From Elusimicrobiota bacterium (GTDB taxonomy: Bacteria > Elusimicrobiota > Elusimicrobia > UBA1565 > UBA9628), in the NCBI GenBank assembly GCA_016194625.1, contig JACQBB010000022.1, positions 1 through 6,877 of the forward strand: a stretch of 6,877 bases of DNA, written 5' to 3'. Made by a program: the position numbers and the translations under genes. Below the pieces are notes generated by a model. That model saw nothing but the letters and a program-made list of their open reading frames with translations. It was not told the DNA's origin and did not search any database. Numbering within the stretch: position 1 is the first letter of the stretch; every line of letters starts with the position of its first letter. This document shows, piece by piece, positions 1 to 6,345 of the stretch.

Positions 1-22
1 CCGCCCGGCGCGAGGCCGCGCG

Positions 23-532
23 ATGAGCCCCCTCGAGAAGTGCCCGTCCTGCGGCGCGGCCCACTCCCCGGAGGAGTCCTTCTGCTGGATGTGCCACCGC
101 CGGTTCTGGACCGAGACGGGCGCGGAACCCGAGAAGCGGGCCGCGCCGGCCCCGGGGCCGGCCCCGGCGCCGGCCCCGGCCCCGCCCCAGGCGCCCGCCG
201 CCCCGCCCGCCGCGCAGTCGGCGACTTTCCTGGAGCGCTGGACCCAGCCCGCGCTCATCGTCGCGATGCTCTTCGTGCTGGGCGGCCTCGTCGCCGGACG
301 GGACAAAGGCAGCGCCTTCCTCGCCTTCGGCGTGCTGGTGGCCCTGTTCGTGACCGCCGTGTCCGGGACGAACGCCTCGAAGAAGAAGCCGGAGAACGCC
401 TGGGAATGGGTGCTCAAGATCGCGCGTCTGCTCGCCAGCGCGATCGCGATCATGGTCCTGATGGCCTTCGCGGCCTCGGTCGCCCTGCTGATGGCCTGCC
501 TGGTCATCCTGAAGATGCTCGGCTATCACTGA
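23..532 (+). CDS. Zinc-ribbon membrane protein of unknown function
   Basis: A 169-residue protein in three parts. Residues 7-24 form a four-cysteine zinc ribbon (CPSC, ten residues, CWMC), which normally binds one zinc ion. Residues about 40-64 are a Pro/Ala linker. The rest has hydrophobic segments near 76-92, 98-114 and 134-165, with a Lys-rich stretch (120-122) between the second and third. The ribbon would be cytoplasmic, tethered to the inner membrane. The start is supported by GAGG at 12-15, seven bases before ATG. The stop shares its last base with the ATG of the Lgt-like gene, so the two are probably cotranscribed and coupled. Zinc-ribbon-plus-membrane proteins are common and functionally diverse; I do not recognise a named family. 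That it is a real gene is well supported; its role is unknown. Confidence 0.85.
   Translation: MSPLEKCPSCGAAHSPEESFCWMCHRRFWTETGAEPEKRAAPAPGPAPAPAPAPPQAPAAPPAAQSATFLERWTQPALIVAMLFVLGGLVAGRDKGSAFLAFGVLVALFVTAVSGTNASKKKPENAWEWVLKIARLLASAIAIMVLMAFAASVALLMACLVILKMLGYH
146..205 (+). repeat. Low-complexity GC repeat encoding a Pro/Ala linker
   Basis: A run of overlapping GGCCCCGGC-like units inside the zinc-ribbon gene, encoding alternating Ala/Pro (residues about 42-62). It begins with a perfect 16-bp palindrome, CCGGCCCCGGGGCCGG, at 146-161. It probably serves as a flexible spacer between the zinc ribbon and the membrane segments. Such tracts change length easily by slippage and are prone to sequencing error. 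Confidence 0.7.
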
Positions 533-1266
533 TGGGCGCGTCCGTGCCCTGGTCCTACCCCGTCGTGATGGCGGCGGCGCTGGGCGTCGGCGCCCTGCTG
601 TCCCGCGGGCGCCACGAAGGGCTGGGGCTGACACGGACGCAGAGGGCGGCGCTGGCCTTCGGCGCCTTCTTCGGCGCGATGCTCGGCGCCAAGCTGGGGA
701 TCATCCTCCTCGATCCCCGCGCCTCCACGCGCGCCGCCGACCTGCTCGACGGGGGCAAGACCATCCTCGGCGGCCTGCTCGGCGGCTACTTCGGCGTGGA
801 GCTGGCCAAGTGGACGCTGGAGATCCGGGCCAAGACCGGGGACGGCTTCGCGGTGCCGGTCGCGGCGTCCATCGCGGTGGGGCGCCTGGGCTGCTTCGTC
901 GCGGGCTGCTGCTACGGCACGCCGACCGCCCTGCCCTGGGGCGTGGACTTCGGCGACGGGGTCCCCCGCCACCCGACCCAGCTGTACGAGGCCGCCTTCC
1001 ACGGGCTGATGGCCGTCGCCCTGTCCCGCCTGCGCGCCGAGGGCCGCTTCCCGCGCCAATTGATGAAGCTGTACATCCTGAGCTACCTGGCCTACCGCTT
1101 CCTGACCGAGTTCATCCGCCCCGAGCCGCGCCTGCTTGGGCCCCTGACCGGCTATCAGGGCCTGGCCCTGGCCATGTTCCCGCTGTTCGCCTGGCTGTGG
1201 GCGAGGGACGCCGCTCAGCCCTTGCGGCGCGAGCCCGGCGCGGGGATGCCCTCGACCGCGCGGTAG
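532..1266 (+). CDS. Lgt-like (prolipoprotein diacylglyceryl transferase family) membrane protein, non-canonical
   Basis: A 244-residue polytopic membrane protein with about seven hydrophobic segments, close to the usual Lgt size. Family marks are [13 protein letters not shown] at 117-129, RHPTQLYE at 146-153 and the late [11 protein letters not shown] block at 189-199. True Lgt moves diacylglycerol from phosphatidylglycerol to the lipobox cysteine. Here the Lgt signature GRxGNFxNxExxG has Cys for the first Asn, Gly for the second and Cys for the Glu. The segment matching SFHGG reads TILGG (77-81), so the essential His is also absent. It belongs to the GCCYG paralog group often annotated as Lgt; classical activity is doubtful. 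The start at 532 overlaps the upstream TGA and has no clear SD, suggesting translational coupling. A longer in-frame opening upstream is a shadow of the zinc-ribbon gene. Its last 17 codons overlap ackA. Confidence 0.85.
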   Translation: MGASVPWSYPVVMAAALGVGALLSRGRHEGLGLTRTQRAALAFGAFFGAMLGAKLGIILLDPRASTRAADLLDGGKTILGGLLGGYFGVELAKWTLEIRAKTGDGFAVPVAASIAVGRLGCFVAGCCYGTPTALPWGVDFGDGVPRHPTQLYEAAFHGLMAVALSRLRAEGRFPRQLMKLYILSYLAYRFLTEFIRPEPRLLGPLTGYQGLALAMFPLFAWLWARDAAQPLRREPGAGMPSTAR

Positions 1267-2477
1267 GAGTCGCGGGCGATGAGCAGTTCCTCGTTGGTCG
1301 GGATGACGTAGGCCTTGAGGCGGCTGCCCTTCTTGGAGATCTCGCCCGTCTGGCCGCGCTTGAGGCCGGCGTTGAGCTTGTCGTCCAGCTCCAGGCCCAG
1401 GCATTGAAGGCCCGCGCAGATGCGCCGGCGCACCGCCGCCGAGTTCTCGCCGATGCCGCCCGAGAAGACCAGCGCCTCGGCGCCCCCCATCTCCGCGAAG
1501 TAGGCGCCGACGCGGCGCCGGACGTTGGCGCAGAACGCGTCGATGGCCAGGCGGGCGCGGCGGTCGCCGTTCTCGCGCTCCTCGTCCAAGAGCTCGCGCA
1601 TGTCGCTGGTCAGCCCGGAGAGGCCGAGCAGGCCGGACTGCTTGTTGAGCATCGTGACGATCTCGCCCAGCGTCAGGCCTTCCTTGTGGGACAGGAACTC
1701 GATGACGGACACGTCCACGTCGCCCGCGCGCGTGCCCATGATCATGCCCTCGAGCGGGGTGAAGCCCATCGTGTTGTTGACCGACTCCCCGCCCTTGATC
1801 GCCGAGGCCGAACAGCCGTTGCCCAGGTGCAGGGTGATGATGTTCACCTCGTCCTTGCGGATGCGCTTGAGCATCCGGTAGCGGTAGGCGAGGTAGCGGT
1901 GGGAGGTGCCGTGGAAGCCGTAGCGGCGGATCTTGTGGCGGCGGTAGAGGTGGTACGGGATGCCGTACAGGTAGGCGGTCTCCGGCATCGTCGCGTGGAA
2001 GGCCGTGTCGAAGACGGCCACCTGCGGGACGCCGCGCCCGAACACCTCCTGCGCGGCGCGGATGCCCTTGAGGTTGGCCGGGTTGTGCAGCGGCGCCAGC
2101 TCGACGCACTCCTCGATGCCCTCGACCACCGACGCGTCGATCAGGACCGACTTCTGGAACTTCTCGCCGCCGTGGACGACGCGGTGGCCGACCGCGTGGA
2201 TGTCGGCCATCGAGCGCACGCCCTCGATGCCCGACTCCGGGGAGATCGTCCAGCGCACGATGCGGTCGATCGCCGCGCGATAGTCGCGCAGCGGCGCGTC
2301 CTCCTTGAACGGGGGCTTGCCGGTCGCCTGGAAGGAGATCAGCGAGAGGCTGCCGATGCGCTCGATGACGCCGCGCGCGAGGCAGCGGTCGCCGTCGGCG
2401 TCGATCCGGGCCTGGTCGGTCTCGATGACCTGGAACTTGATGGACGACGACCCGCAGTTGAGGACGAGGATGTTCAT
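1215..2477 (-). CDS. ackA: Acetate kinase
   Basis: A 420-residue ASKHA-fold kinase interconverting acetate plus ATP with acetyl phosphate plus ADP, in the cytoplasm. Motifs are in the expected order: NCGSSSIKF (7-15), HRVVHGG with the substrate-binding Arg (R99), FDTAFH with catalytic Asp (D157), the YGFHGTSH block (186-193), HLGNG (217-221), GTRAGDVD with transition-state Arg (R250), FSGGIGENS (338-346) and PTNEELLIA (393-401). It is slightly longer than the usual 400 or so because of a tail after residue 404 that lies antisense to the Lgt-like gene. Propionate kinase is a close relative that motifs alone do not exclude. No phosphotransacetylase (pta) gene is in the window. The only SD-like bases, GAGG, lie two bases from ATG, too close for a normal SD; a TAGAAT box precedes the start by six bases. 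The gap from the upstream gene is 38 bp. Confidence 0.96.
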   Translation of the reverse strand: MNILVLNCGSSSIKFQVIETDQARIDADGDRCLARGVIERIGSLSLISFQATGKPPFKEDAPLRDYRAAIDRIVRWTISPESGIEGVRSMADIHAVGHRVVHGGEKFQKSVLIDASVVEGIEECVELAPLHNPANLKGIRAAQEVFGRGVPQVAVFDTAFHATMPETAYLYGIPYHLYRRHKIRRYGFHGTSHRYLAYRYRMLKRIRKDEVNIITLHLGNGCSASAIKGGESVNNTMGFTPLEGMIMGTRAGDVDVSVIEFLSHKEGLTLGEIVTMLNKQSGLLGLSGLTSDMRELLDEERENGDRRARLAIDAFCANVRRRVGAYFAEMGGAEALVFSGGIGENSAAVRRRICAGLQCLGLELDDKLNAGLKRGQTGEISKKGSRLKAYVIPTNEELLIARDSYRAVEGIPAPGSRRKG

Positions 2478-2483
2478 GTCCTC

Positions 2484-2489
2484 ATTCTA
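2484..2489 (-). promoter_or_regulatory. Putative leaderless -10 box for ackA (TAGAAT)
   Basis: On the minus strand TAGAAT (five of six matches to TATAAT) is followed by six bases and the ackA ATG. A -10 there would start transcription at or next to the ATG. No convincing -35 hexamer is seen 16-18 bases upstream. It lies in the 38-bp gap after the 736-residue gene, so ackA may have its own leaderless transcript as well as readthrough. Confidence 0.45.
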
Positions 2490-2515
2490 CGAAACGAACC
2501 GGCCAAACGGCGGCG

Positions 2516-4726
2516 TCAGTCGGTCAGGATGGACGGCTCGGCGAAGCGGGACTTCGCGTCGCCCGCCTCGCGCAGCAGAGGGACCTCCTGGCGCCCGCTC
2601 TTGAGCACCAGGTGCTGGCTCGGGCTCTTCACGCCCTTCGTGGAGACCGAGACGTTGGCGACGAAGTCGCCGGTCAGATCCATCGGGTCGACGAACTGGA
2701 CCAGGACGCGCAGCACGTCCTCGTAGGCCAGGTCGCCGCGGCCCTTGCCGCCGACCACCTTCGCCAGCGCCTGCGCGCGGGCCTCGTTGTCCTTGGCGTC
2801 GCGCGCCTCGGCCAGGTCCGCGATCAGGTCGGCCGCCGCGCGGCTGAGGCGCGAGAGCTCGTTGACGCGGTCGTTCGACGCGCCGCCGCGGCCGAACTCG
2901 TCGTCGGACGGGAAGGCGCGGGAGGCTTCGCGCCAGCTGTAGTCCACCTTGCCGTCCTTGATCCGGCCGTGCTGGGTCAGCCACTCGACCATCGCCCGCT
3001 CGTCGCGGTCGCCGAGCGACGCGCCGAACGCCTTCAGCACCGCCTCGGCCGGCGCGGCCAGGATGTCCTTGACCGCCTGCTGGTTGAACACGAGCGTCAT
3101 CGAGAGCGTGCCTTTGCGGTCGGACGGGACGCTGGTCATGTCCTCCCCGTCGGGGCCCTTCGAATGGCTGACCGGGGACGGCGGGACCAGCGCCTCGACC
3201 GGCAGCTTGAGCCGGGACGAGACCTTGCCGCGTTGGGCGCCGGCCAGGGCCATCACCCCGTTGACCTCCTCGACGTCGCCGCGCACGGTGTCGCCGGTGA
3301 CGCGCAGGTAGCCGCGGTTGCGGATGTAGACCATGATCGGCGCGCCGTGCTGGCCGCCCTTCGGCGCGAAGGTGACCGTCTCCACGTCGCGCTGGGTGTT
3401 GTCGCGGACCATCGGGCCGACCCAGGGGAGCGTGAGGTAGGAGTTCGTCTTGCTCTTGTCGGCGCGGAAGAAGTGGAACTGGCCCTCGGCGTCGGTGTAG
3501 CGGTTGACCTTGTCCTCGCCGAACAGCGAGGCGGCGTTGTGGGAGATCAGCAGCGGCAGGTTCAGCGAGAACGAGCGCGACTTCGCCTTGTACTCGTCGG
3601 AGGCCGCGTAGGTGGACTGGCCGATCAGCGCGGCGTCCTTCTCGCGCAGCTTCAGGTAGTCCTCCAGCGTGGACTTGGTCTGGAAGGTGCTCATCTTGAA
3701 GCTCATCTTCACGAGCTCGAGCATGTCGCCGTGGACGACCTTCGCGAGCGCGTCGGCCTGCGCGGGGTCGCGCGGGTCGATGACGAACTCCATCAGGATC
3801 TTGGTGCCGTCGGAGCTGGCCTGGCCGAAGTTGATCCACGCCCGGGTGTACTGGTCGAGCTGGCGGGCCAGCTCGCGCTCGACGAAGCGCAGCAGGATGT
3901 TCTGGGCGTCCGCCGCGAAGGCGATCGCCGGGTAGGTCTGCGTCAGGCCCAGGCTCTTCGACCAGACGACCACGTGGTCGATGCGGAAGCGGAAGCGGAG
4001 CTTGTCGTCGGCGATGCGGTAGAGCGTCATGCTGGCCGCGCCGGAGTCCGAGCGCCCGAACGAGAGGTTGACGGCCGCGTTCTCGGGAGCGACGCCGTCG
4101 CTGACGCCGACGCCCTCGGAGTAGGTCAGCGTCATCGGGATGCGCCACAGCTCGCCCAGCGCCATGTGCGAGATGCGGTCGCCCTTCATCGGCAGGACGG
4201 TCTTGACGTCGCGCAGGTCCGCGAGCGCCAGGACCTCGTCGCACGACTTCGTGGTCCCGGTGCGGCGCACGACCATCGAGTGCCCCTCGATCGACGCGCC
4301 GAAGGAGACGCCGACGGCCAGGCCGGCCTCGTTGGCCGCGCGCGACAGCCCCTTGTTCAGGCTGACGCGCAGGTGCTCGTCGTCCACGATCGCGATCTGG
4401 TTGTCCACGTCGGTGCGCAGGTAGCGCTCGATGCCGGTGCCCACGCCGACGTACTCGCCGAAGCCGTGGTCGTAGTTCAGCGGGATGCGCAGCTGGCGGC
4501 AGAGCTGGTCGAGCACGCCGCGGCGCAGCGCCTGGTCGAGCTTGGTCCGGTCGGGGGCGCCGAAGCCGCCCTCGGGAGTGGTCGGGTTCAGCACCGTCCC
4601 CCCCGTCGGCGGAGCCGGCGGGACGTACACCGTCCAGCCGTCGTCGTCGGGGTCGGCGAACGCCGGGAGAGAGACGAGCGTCAGGACCGCCAGCAGGAGC
4701 ACGGCGCGGCGCGGGGAGGTGGACAT
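2516..4726 (-). CDS. Large secreted protein of unknown function
   Basis: A 736-residue protein I do not recognise. The N-terminus is a clear Sec signal peptide: Arg-Arg at 6-7, a Leu/Val core at 9-20 and a likely cleavage after Ala-Phe-Ala (24). A short acidic then Pro/Gly-rich stretch follows (25-57). There is no lipobox and no later membrane segment, so the mature protein is expected to be periplasmic or secreted. Only two cysteines are present (C76 and C162), which could form a disulfide. The middle alternates beta-like segments; a helical Ala/Glu/Asp/Arg-rich stretch lies around 630-675. No enzyme motif is visible. It sits between the small basic gene (70-bp gap) and ackA (38 bp). A GGAGGA is 18 bases before ATG, too far for a normal SD, while TAAACT lies six bases before ATG. 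Reality of the gene is well supported by length and codon bias. Confidence 0.88.
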   Translation of the reverse strand: MSTSPRRAVLLLAVLTLVSLPAFADPDDDGWTVYVPPAPPTGGTVLNPTTPEGGFGAPDRTKLDQALRRGVLDQLCRQLRIPLNYDHGFGEYVGVGTGIERYLRTDVDNQIAIVDDEHLRVSLNKGLSRAANEAGLAVGVSFGASIEGHSMVVRRTGTTKSCDEVLALADLRDVKTVLPMKGDRISHMALGELWRIPMTLTYSEGVGVSDGVAPENAAVNLSFGRSDSGAASMTLYRIADDKLRFRFRIDHVVVWSKSLGLTQTYPAIAFAADAQNILLRFVERELARQLDQYTRAWINFGQASSDGTKILMEFVIDPRDPAQADALAKVVHGDMLELVKMSFKMSTFQTKSTLEDYLKLREKDAALIGQSTYAASDEYKAKSRSFSLNLPLLISHNAASLFGEDKVNRYTDAEGQFHFFRADKSKTNSYLTLPWVGPMVRDNTQRDVETVTFAPKGGQHGAPIMVYIRNRGYLRVTGDTVRGDVEEVNGVMALAGAQRGKVSSRLKLPVEALVPPSPVSHSKGPDGEDMTSVPSDRKGTLSMTLVFNQQAVKDILAAPAEAVLKAFGASLGDRDERAMVEWLTQHGRIKDGKVDYSWREASRAFPSDDEFGRGGASNDRVNELSRLSRAAADLIADLAEARDAKDNEARAQALAKVVGGKGRGDLAYEDVLRVLVQFVDPMDLTGDFVANVSVSTKGVKSPSQHLVLKSGRQEVPLLREAGDAKSRFAEPSILTD

Positions 4727-4732
4727 GCGGTA

Positions 4733-4738
4733 AGTTTA
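4733..4738 (-). promoter_or_regulatory. Putative leaderless -10 box for the 736-residue gene (TAAACT)
   Basis: Minus-strand TAAACT, six bases, then ATG: the same geometry as at ackA. The box lies in an AT-rich island (4731-4740) that is exceptional in this GC-rich window. No good -35 is visible; the position where one would lie touches the edge of the CTAGG inverted repeat at 4759. Confidence 0.45.
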
Positions 4739-4758
4739 GTCGCTTCCTCCCGCGCCCA

Positions 4759-4800
4759 CTAGGTCCTTCGGGCCTAGAGGGTCCGTGCCAAAGGTCCTAG
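4759..4800. repeat. Inverted pair of CTAGGwCCTTnGG elements
   Basis: Two 13-base arms, CTAGGTCCTTCGG at 4759-4771 (plus) and CTAGGACCTTTGG at 4800-4788 (minus), face each other across 16 bases and differ at two positions. In minus-strand RNA they would pair at 12 of 13 positions, counting one U-G. The left copy alone is also a small palindrome, CTAGGTCCTTCGGGCCTAG (4759-4777), with eight pairs and a three-base loop. The right arm contains the TAG stop of the 54-residue gene. A related copy is at 6277. No T-run follows, so a standard terminator is unlikely. The layout resembles REP/BIME-type repeats or a paired operator; I do not recognise it as a named element. Confidence 0.6.
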
Positions 4801-4961
4801 ACGCGGCGGCGGCGACGGGAACGGCCGGCCAGCGCCGCCTCGGAGACGGCCTCGGGCTCGGTCGGACGCCAGGTCGTGAAGTGACCGGTGCCGTGGCGCG
4901 TGTCTTTCCACCGTCCTTTCTTGTCGGCGCGGACGGGGCGCTGTTTGCGTCCTTTCAGCAT
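4797..4961 (-). CDS. Small, strongly basic protein of unknown function (54 aa)
   Basis: A short minus-strand gene, ATG at 4961 and TAG at 4797-4799. GGAGG (4973-4969) is seven bases from ATG, one of the best SDs in the window. The protein is Lys/Arg-rich at both ends: KGRKQR near residues 3-8, DKKGRWKDTR at 13-22, and a closing Arg run (R49-R53 within RSRRRRRV). A neutral to acidic middle carries EPEAVSEAAL (35-44). There is no cysteine, signal peptide or membrane segment. The composition would suit RNA, DNA or ribosome binding, but this is inference from charge only, and I do not recognise a family. It lies 49 bp after the thioesterase and 70 bp before the 736-residue gene, same strand. AAA, GGA and CGT codons are more frequent than in neighbours, as in some highly expressed small genes. 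Confidence 0.68.
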   Translation of the reverse strand: MLKGRKQRPVRADKKGRWKDTRHGTGHFTTWRPTEPEAVSEAALAGRSRRRRRV

Positions 4962-4972
4962 GGCGACGCCTC

Positions 4973-4991
4973 CGGGGGACGGCCTCCCCCG
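4973..4991 (-). promoter_or_regulatory. Hairpin abutting the ribosome binding site of the 54-aa gene
   Basis: A perfect seven-pair inverted repeat, CGGGGGA and TCCCCCG, with a five-base loop, in the 49-bp gap after the thioesterase. Its base overlaps one G of the GGAGG SD of the 54-residue gene. It could modulate access to that SD or protect an mRNA end. No T-run follows on either strand, so it is not a typical intrinsic terminator. Confidence 0.4.
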
Positions 4992-5010
4992 CCTTTCAAG
5001 GGCGCAACGT

Positions 5011-5430
5011 TCAGGCCGGGGACGGGACGCCGACCGCCCGCAGCCACTCCGGCGTCGGACGCAGCAGCCTGCGCGAGCGCAGGTCGAACAGGCCGAAGGT
5101 GAACACCGCCTCGCACGACGGCAGGCCGTCCTCGCGGACCAGCGTCTGCTCCAGGCGGCCGACCTTCCCGCGGTACTCCAGGCAGCGCGTGCGCACGACC
5201 ACGCGCTGGCGGTTCGTCGCCTCGCGCGAGAAGCGCATCTCGACGGCGAGCACGACCGGCCCGATCATCCGCTCGCGGACCTGCGCCAGCCCGAAGCCGC
5301 CGCGCGTGATCAGGTCCCAGCGCGCCTCCTCGAAGATCTCGAGGTAGGTCGCGTTGTTGACGTGGCCGAACCCGTCGAGGTGCCTCTCCAGGATGACGAG
5401 CGGGTACTCGTGGACCGCGGGCGCCGTCAT
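5011..5430 (-). CDS. Acyl-CoA thioesterase, hotdog fold (4HBT/YbgC-like)
   Basis: A 139-residue single hotdog domain, typical in length for 4-hydroxybenzoyl-CoA thioesterase-type enzymes, which hydrolyse acyl-CoA thioesters in the cytoplasm. The signature is DGFGHVNNATYL at 19-30, with the candidate catalytic Asp D19, the GHVNN turn and Tyr29, followed by FEEAR (33-37). Later conserved-type segments are MRFSREA (65-71) and the LEYRGKVGRLEQ strand pair (84-95). Substrate cannot be told from sequence. ATG lies one base after the TAA of the upstream hydrolase, so the two are almost surely cotranscribed; GAGG is 12 bases from ATG, a long spacing consistent with coupled reinitiation. The hydrolase is exported and this enzyme is cytoplasmic, so shared transcription does not imply a shared substrate. 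Confidence 0.92.
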   Translation of the reverse strand: MTAPAVHEYPLVILERHLDGFGHVNNATYLEIFEEARWDLITRGGFGLAQVRERMIGPVVLAVEMRFSREATNRQRVVVRTRCLEYRGKVGRLEQTLVREDGLPSCEAVFTFGLFDLRSRRLLRPTPEWLRAVGVPSPA

Positions 5431-5431
5431 C

Positions 5432-6202
5432 TTACTTGAAGACCTCGGTCAGGAACTCGAGCAGCGCCTTCCAGGAGCGCGCGTCGGCGTTCTTGTCGTA
5501 GGCCATGCCCTTCGACGGGTCGTCGCCGGCCTCGGGCACGGTGAAGCTGTGGACGGCTCCGCCGTACTGGACGAGCTGCCAGTCCGCCTTGACCTTGTCC
5601 ATCTCCTCGATGAAGCCCGGGACGGCCGGCAGGGTCATCTTGTCGGCGCCGCCCTGGAAGACGATGACCTTCGCCTTCGGGGTCCCGGTCGCCGGGGTCG
5701 GGGTGGCCAGGTTGCCGTGGAAGGAGGCGACGCCCTTCAGGTCGGTCCCGGCGCGGGCCAGCTCGAGGACGGTGGTCCCGCCGAAGCAGTAGCCGATGGC
5801 GGCCAGCTTCCGGGCGTCCACGAACGGGAGCTTCTTGAGCTGCTCCAGGCCGGCCAGCGCGCGCTTGCGCATCGCGATCCGGTCGCCGAAGAACGCGCCG
5901 GCGAGCTTGCCCGCCTCCTCGTGGTCCTTGGCGTACACGCCCTTGCCGTACATGTCGAGCGCGAAGGCGGTGTAGCCCTGCTTGGCGAGCATCTCGGCGC
6001 GCTTGCGCGCGTACGGGCCGTGGCCCCACCACTCGTGGACGACCAGGACGCCGGGACGCGCGTCGGTGAAGCCGTCCTCCCAGGCCGCGTAGCCCTGGAG
6101 CACGGTGTCGCCGTCCTTGTACTCGACGACCTTGGTGCGGATCTTCGCGGAAGCCGGGACGGCCAGAAGGGCGGCGGCGAGCAGGGCGGCGAGACGCTTC
6201 AT
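5432..6202 (-). CDS. Exported dienelactone hydrolase family protein (copy 1)
   Basis: A 256-residue alpha/beta hydrolase with an N-terminal signal peptide (KR at 2-3, Ala/Leu core, likely cleavage after Ala-Ser-Ala, residue 19), so expected in the periplasm. The DLH triad is in place: nucleophile Cys139 in GYCFGG (137-142), Asp187 in GGADK (184-188) and His218 in GAVHSF (215-220). The VVHEWWG segment (54-60) carries the conserved Glu57. DLH-family enzymes hydrolyse lactones and esters; the actual substrate is unknown, and there are no aromatic-catabolism genes nearby. The start is fixed by AGGAGG seven bases upstream and by the signal peptide; the same frame stays open further upstream but that part is low-quality Arg/Pro-rich shadow sequence. 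It is first in the minus-strand series. A divergent paralog begins at 6620. Confidence 0.93.
   Translation of the reverse strand: MKRLAALLAAALLAVPASAKIRTKVVEYKDGDTVLQGYAAWEDGFTDARPGVLVVHEWWGHGPYARKRAEMLAKQGYTAFALDMYGKGVYAKDHEEAGKLAGAFFGDRIAMRKRALAGLEQLKKLPFVDARKLAAIGYCFGGTTVLELARAGTDLKGVASFHGNLATPTPATGTPKAKVIVFQGGADKMTLPAVPGFIEEMDKVKADWQLVQYGGAVHSFTVPEAGDDPSKGMAYDKNADARSWKALLEFLTEVFK
5945..6055 (-). repeat. Inverted repeat arm within hydrolase copy 1
   Basis: Codons 50-86 of this hydrolase match 6767-6877 in opposite orientation at 106 of 111 bases. Four of the five differences are synonymous C/G swaps at third positions. An uninterrupted 50-base identity starts at the VVHEWWG His codon (H56). 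Outside the block the aligned proteins fall to about two-thirds identity, pointing to local conversion or strong constraint. The match may continue past the window edge. Confidence 0.85.
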
Positions 6203-6237
6203 GAGGGGTCCTCCTGAGGGTTTCGGACGGCCCTTAC

Positions 6238-6268
6238 AGGATATGAAATCCGCCCGCCGGGGGCGCAA
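6238..6268 (-). promoter_or_regulatory. Weak candidate promoter for hydrolase copy 1
   Basis: On the minus strand TTGCGC (6268-6263) and TATCCT (6243-6238) are separated by 19 bases, and lie 35-66 bases before the SD-led start at 6202. The spacing is long and the -10 matches only four of six bases, so this is a placement guess. The surrounding ATATGAAAT patch is the only AT-rich spot in this intergenic stretch. Confidence 0.25.
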
Positions 6269-6276
6269 GCGGCCTT

Positions 6277-6295
6277 CTAGGTCCTTGGGCCCAGG
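6277..6295. repeat. Third CTAGGwCCTTnGG element
   Basis: CTAGGTCCTTGGGCCCAGG matches the 4759 copy (CTAGGTCCTTCGGGCCTAG) except for one missing C in the loop, one T to C change and the final position. It retains an imperfect palindrome. It lies in the divergent region between hydrolase copy 1 and the 6352 ORF, 57 bases before that ORF's ATG and 75 bases before the hydrolase start. Confidence 0.55.
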
Positions 6296-6300
6296 CCGCG

Positions 6301-6319
6301 CGGGGGCCGCGGGCCCCCG
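6301..6319. promoter_or_regulatory. GC hairpin in the divergent intergenic region
   Basis: CGGGGGCC, three-base loop GCG, GGCCCCCG: an eight-pair perfect stem between the CTAGG element and the 6352 ORF. No T-run on either side. It could be a regulatory dyad or an upstream terminator remnant. In DNA this GC-rich, perfect stems of this size do occur by chance, so function is uncertain. Confidence 0.3.
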
Positions 6320-6339
6320 ACGGCGGAGGCTCCGGCGGC

Positions 6340-6345
6340 TACCCT
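6340..6345 (+). promoter_or_regulatory. Putative leaderless -10 box for the 6352 ORF (TACCCT)
   Basis: TACCCT, then six bases, then ATG at 6352. It fits the TAnnnT pattern but only three of the six bases match TATAAT, so alone it would be unconvincing. It is listed because the same six-base spacing appears at ackA and the 736-residue gene, and because no SD is visible for this ORF. Confidence 0.35.

Noticed and set aside
146..205. Possible tandem repeat array or mobile element end
   Set aside because: It stays in frame as a Pro/Ala linker within a sound gene, with no target duplication or transposase nearby.
526..2109. Minus-strand 527-codon frame overlapping ackA and the Lgt-like gene
   Set aside because: Pro/Arg/Gly-rich shadow in another frame of ackA, with no motif or SD.
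810..2726. Long plus-strand open frame (638 codons) opposite ackA
   Set aside because: Composition is Arg/Ala/Asp/Val-rich with no motif, and it lies antisense to a clear acetate kinase; open antisense frames are expected at this GC content.
2487..4244. Minus-strand 585-codon frame inside the 736-residue gene
   Set aside because: Arg/Pro/Gly-rich off-frame reading of the secreted protein gene.
2612..4762. 716-codon plus-strand open frame opposite the secreted protein
   Set aside because: Low-complexity Val/Ala/Arg/Leu/Asp composition typical of the complement of a GC3-biased gene; the minus strand has a signal peptide and balanced composition.
4759..4777. CTAGG palindrome as an intrinsic terminator
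   Set aside because: No run of T follows on either strand, and it lies just upstream of a same-strand gene start; a repeat or operator fits better.
4785..5102. 105-codon plus-strand frame in the thioesterase/54-aa gene region
   Set aside because: Poor composition, no SD, and it runs antisense to the thioesterase 3' end and the SD-led 54-residue gene.
5354..6217. 287-codon plus-strand frame opposite hydrolase copy 1
   Set aside because: Antisense shadow with Gly/Val/Leu/Arg-rich composition and no recognisable motif.
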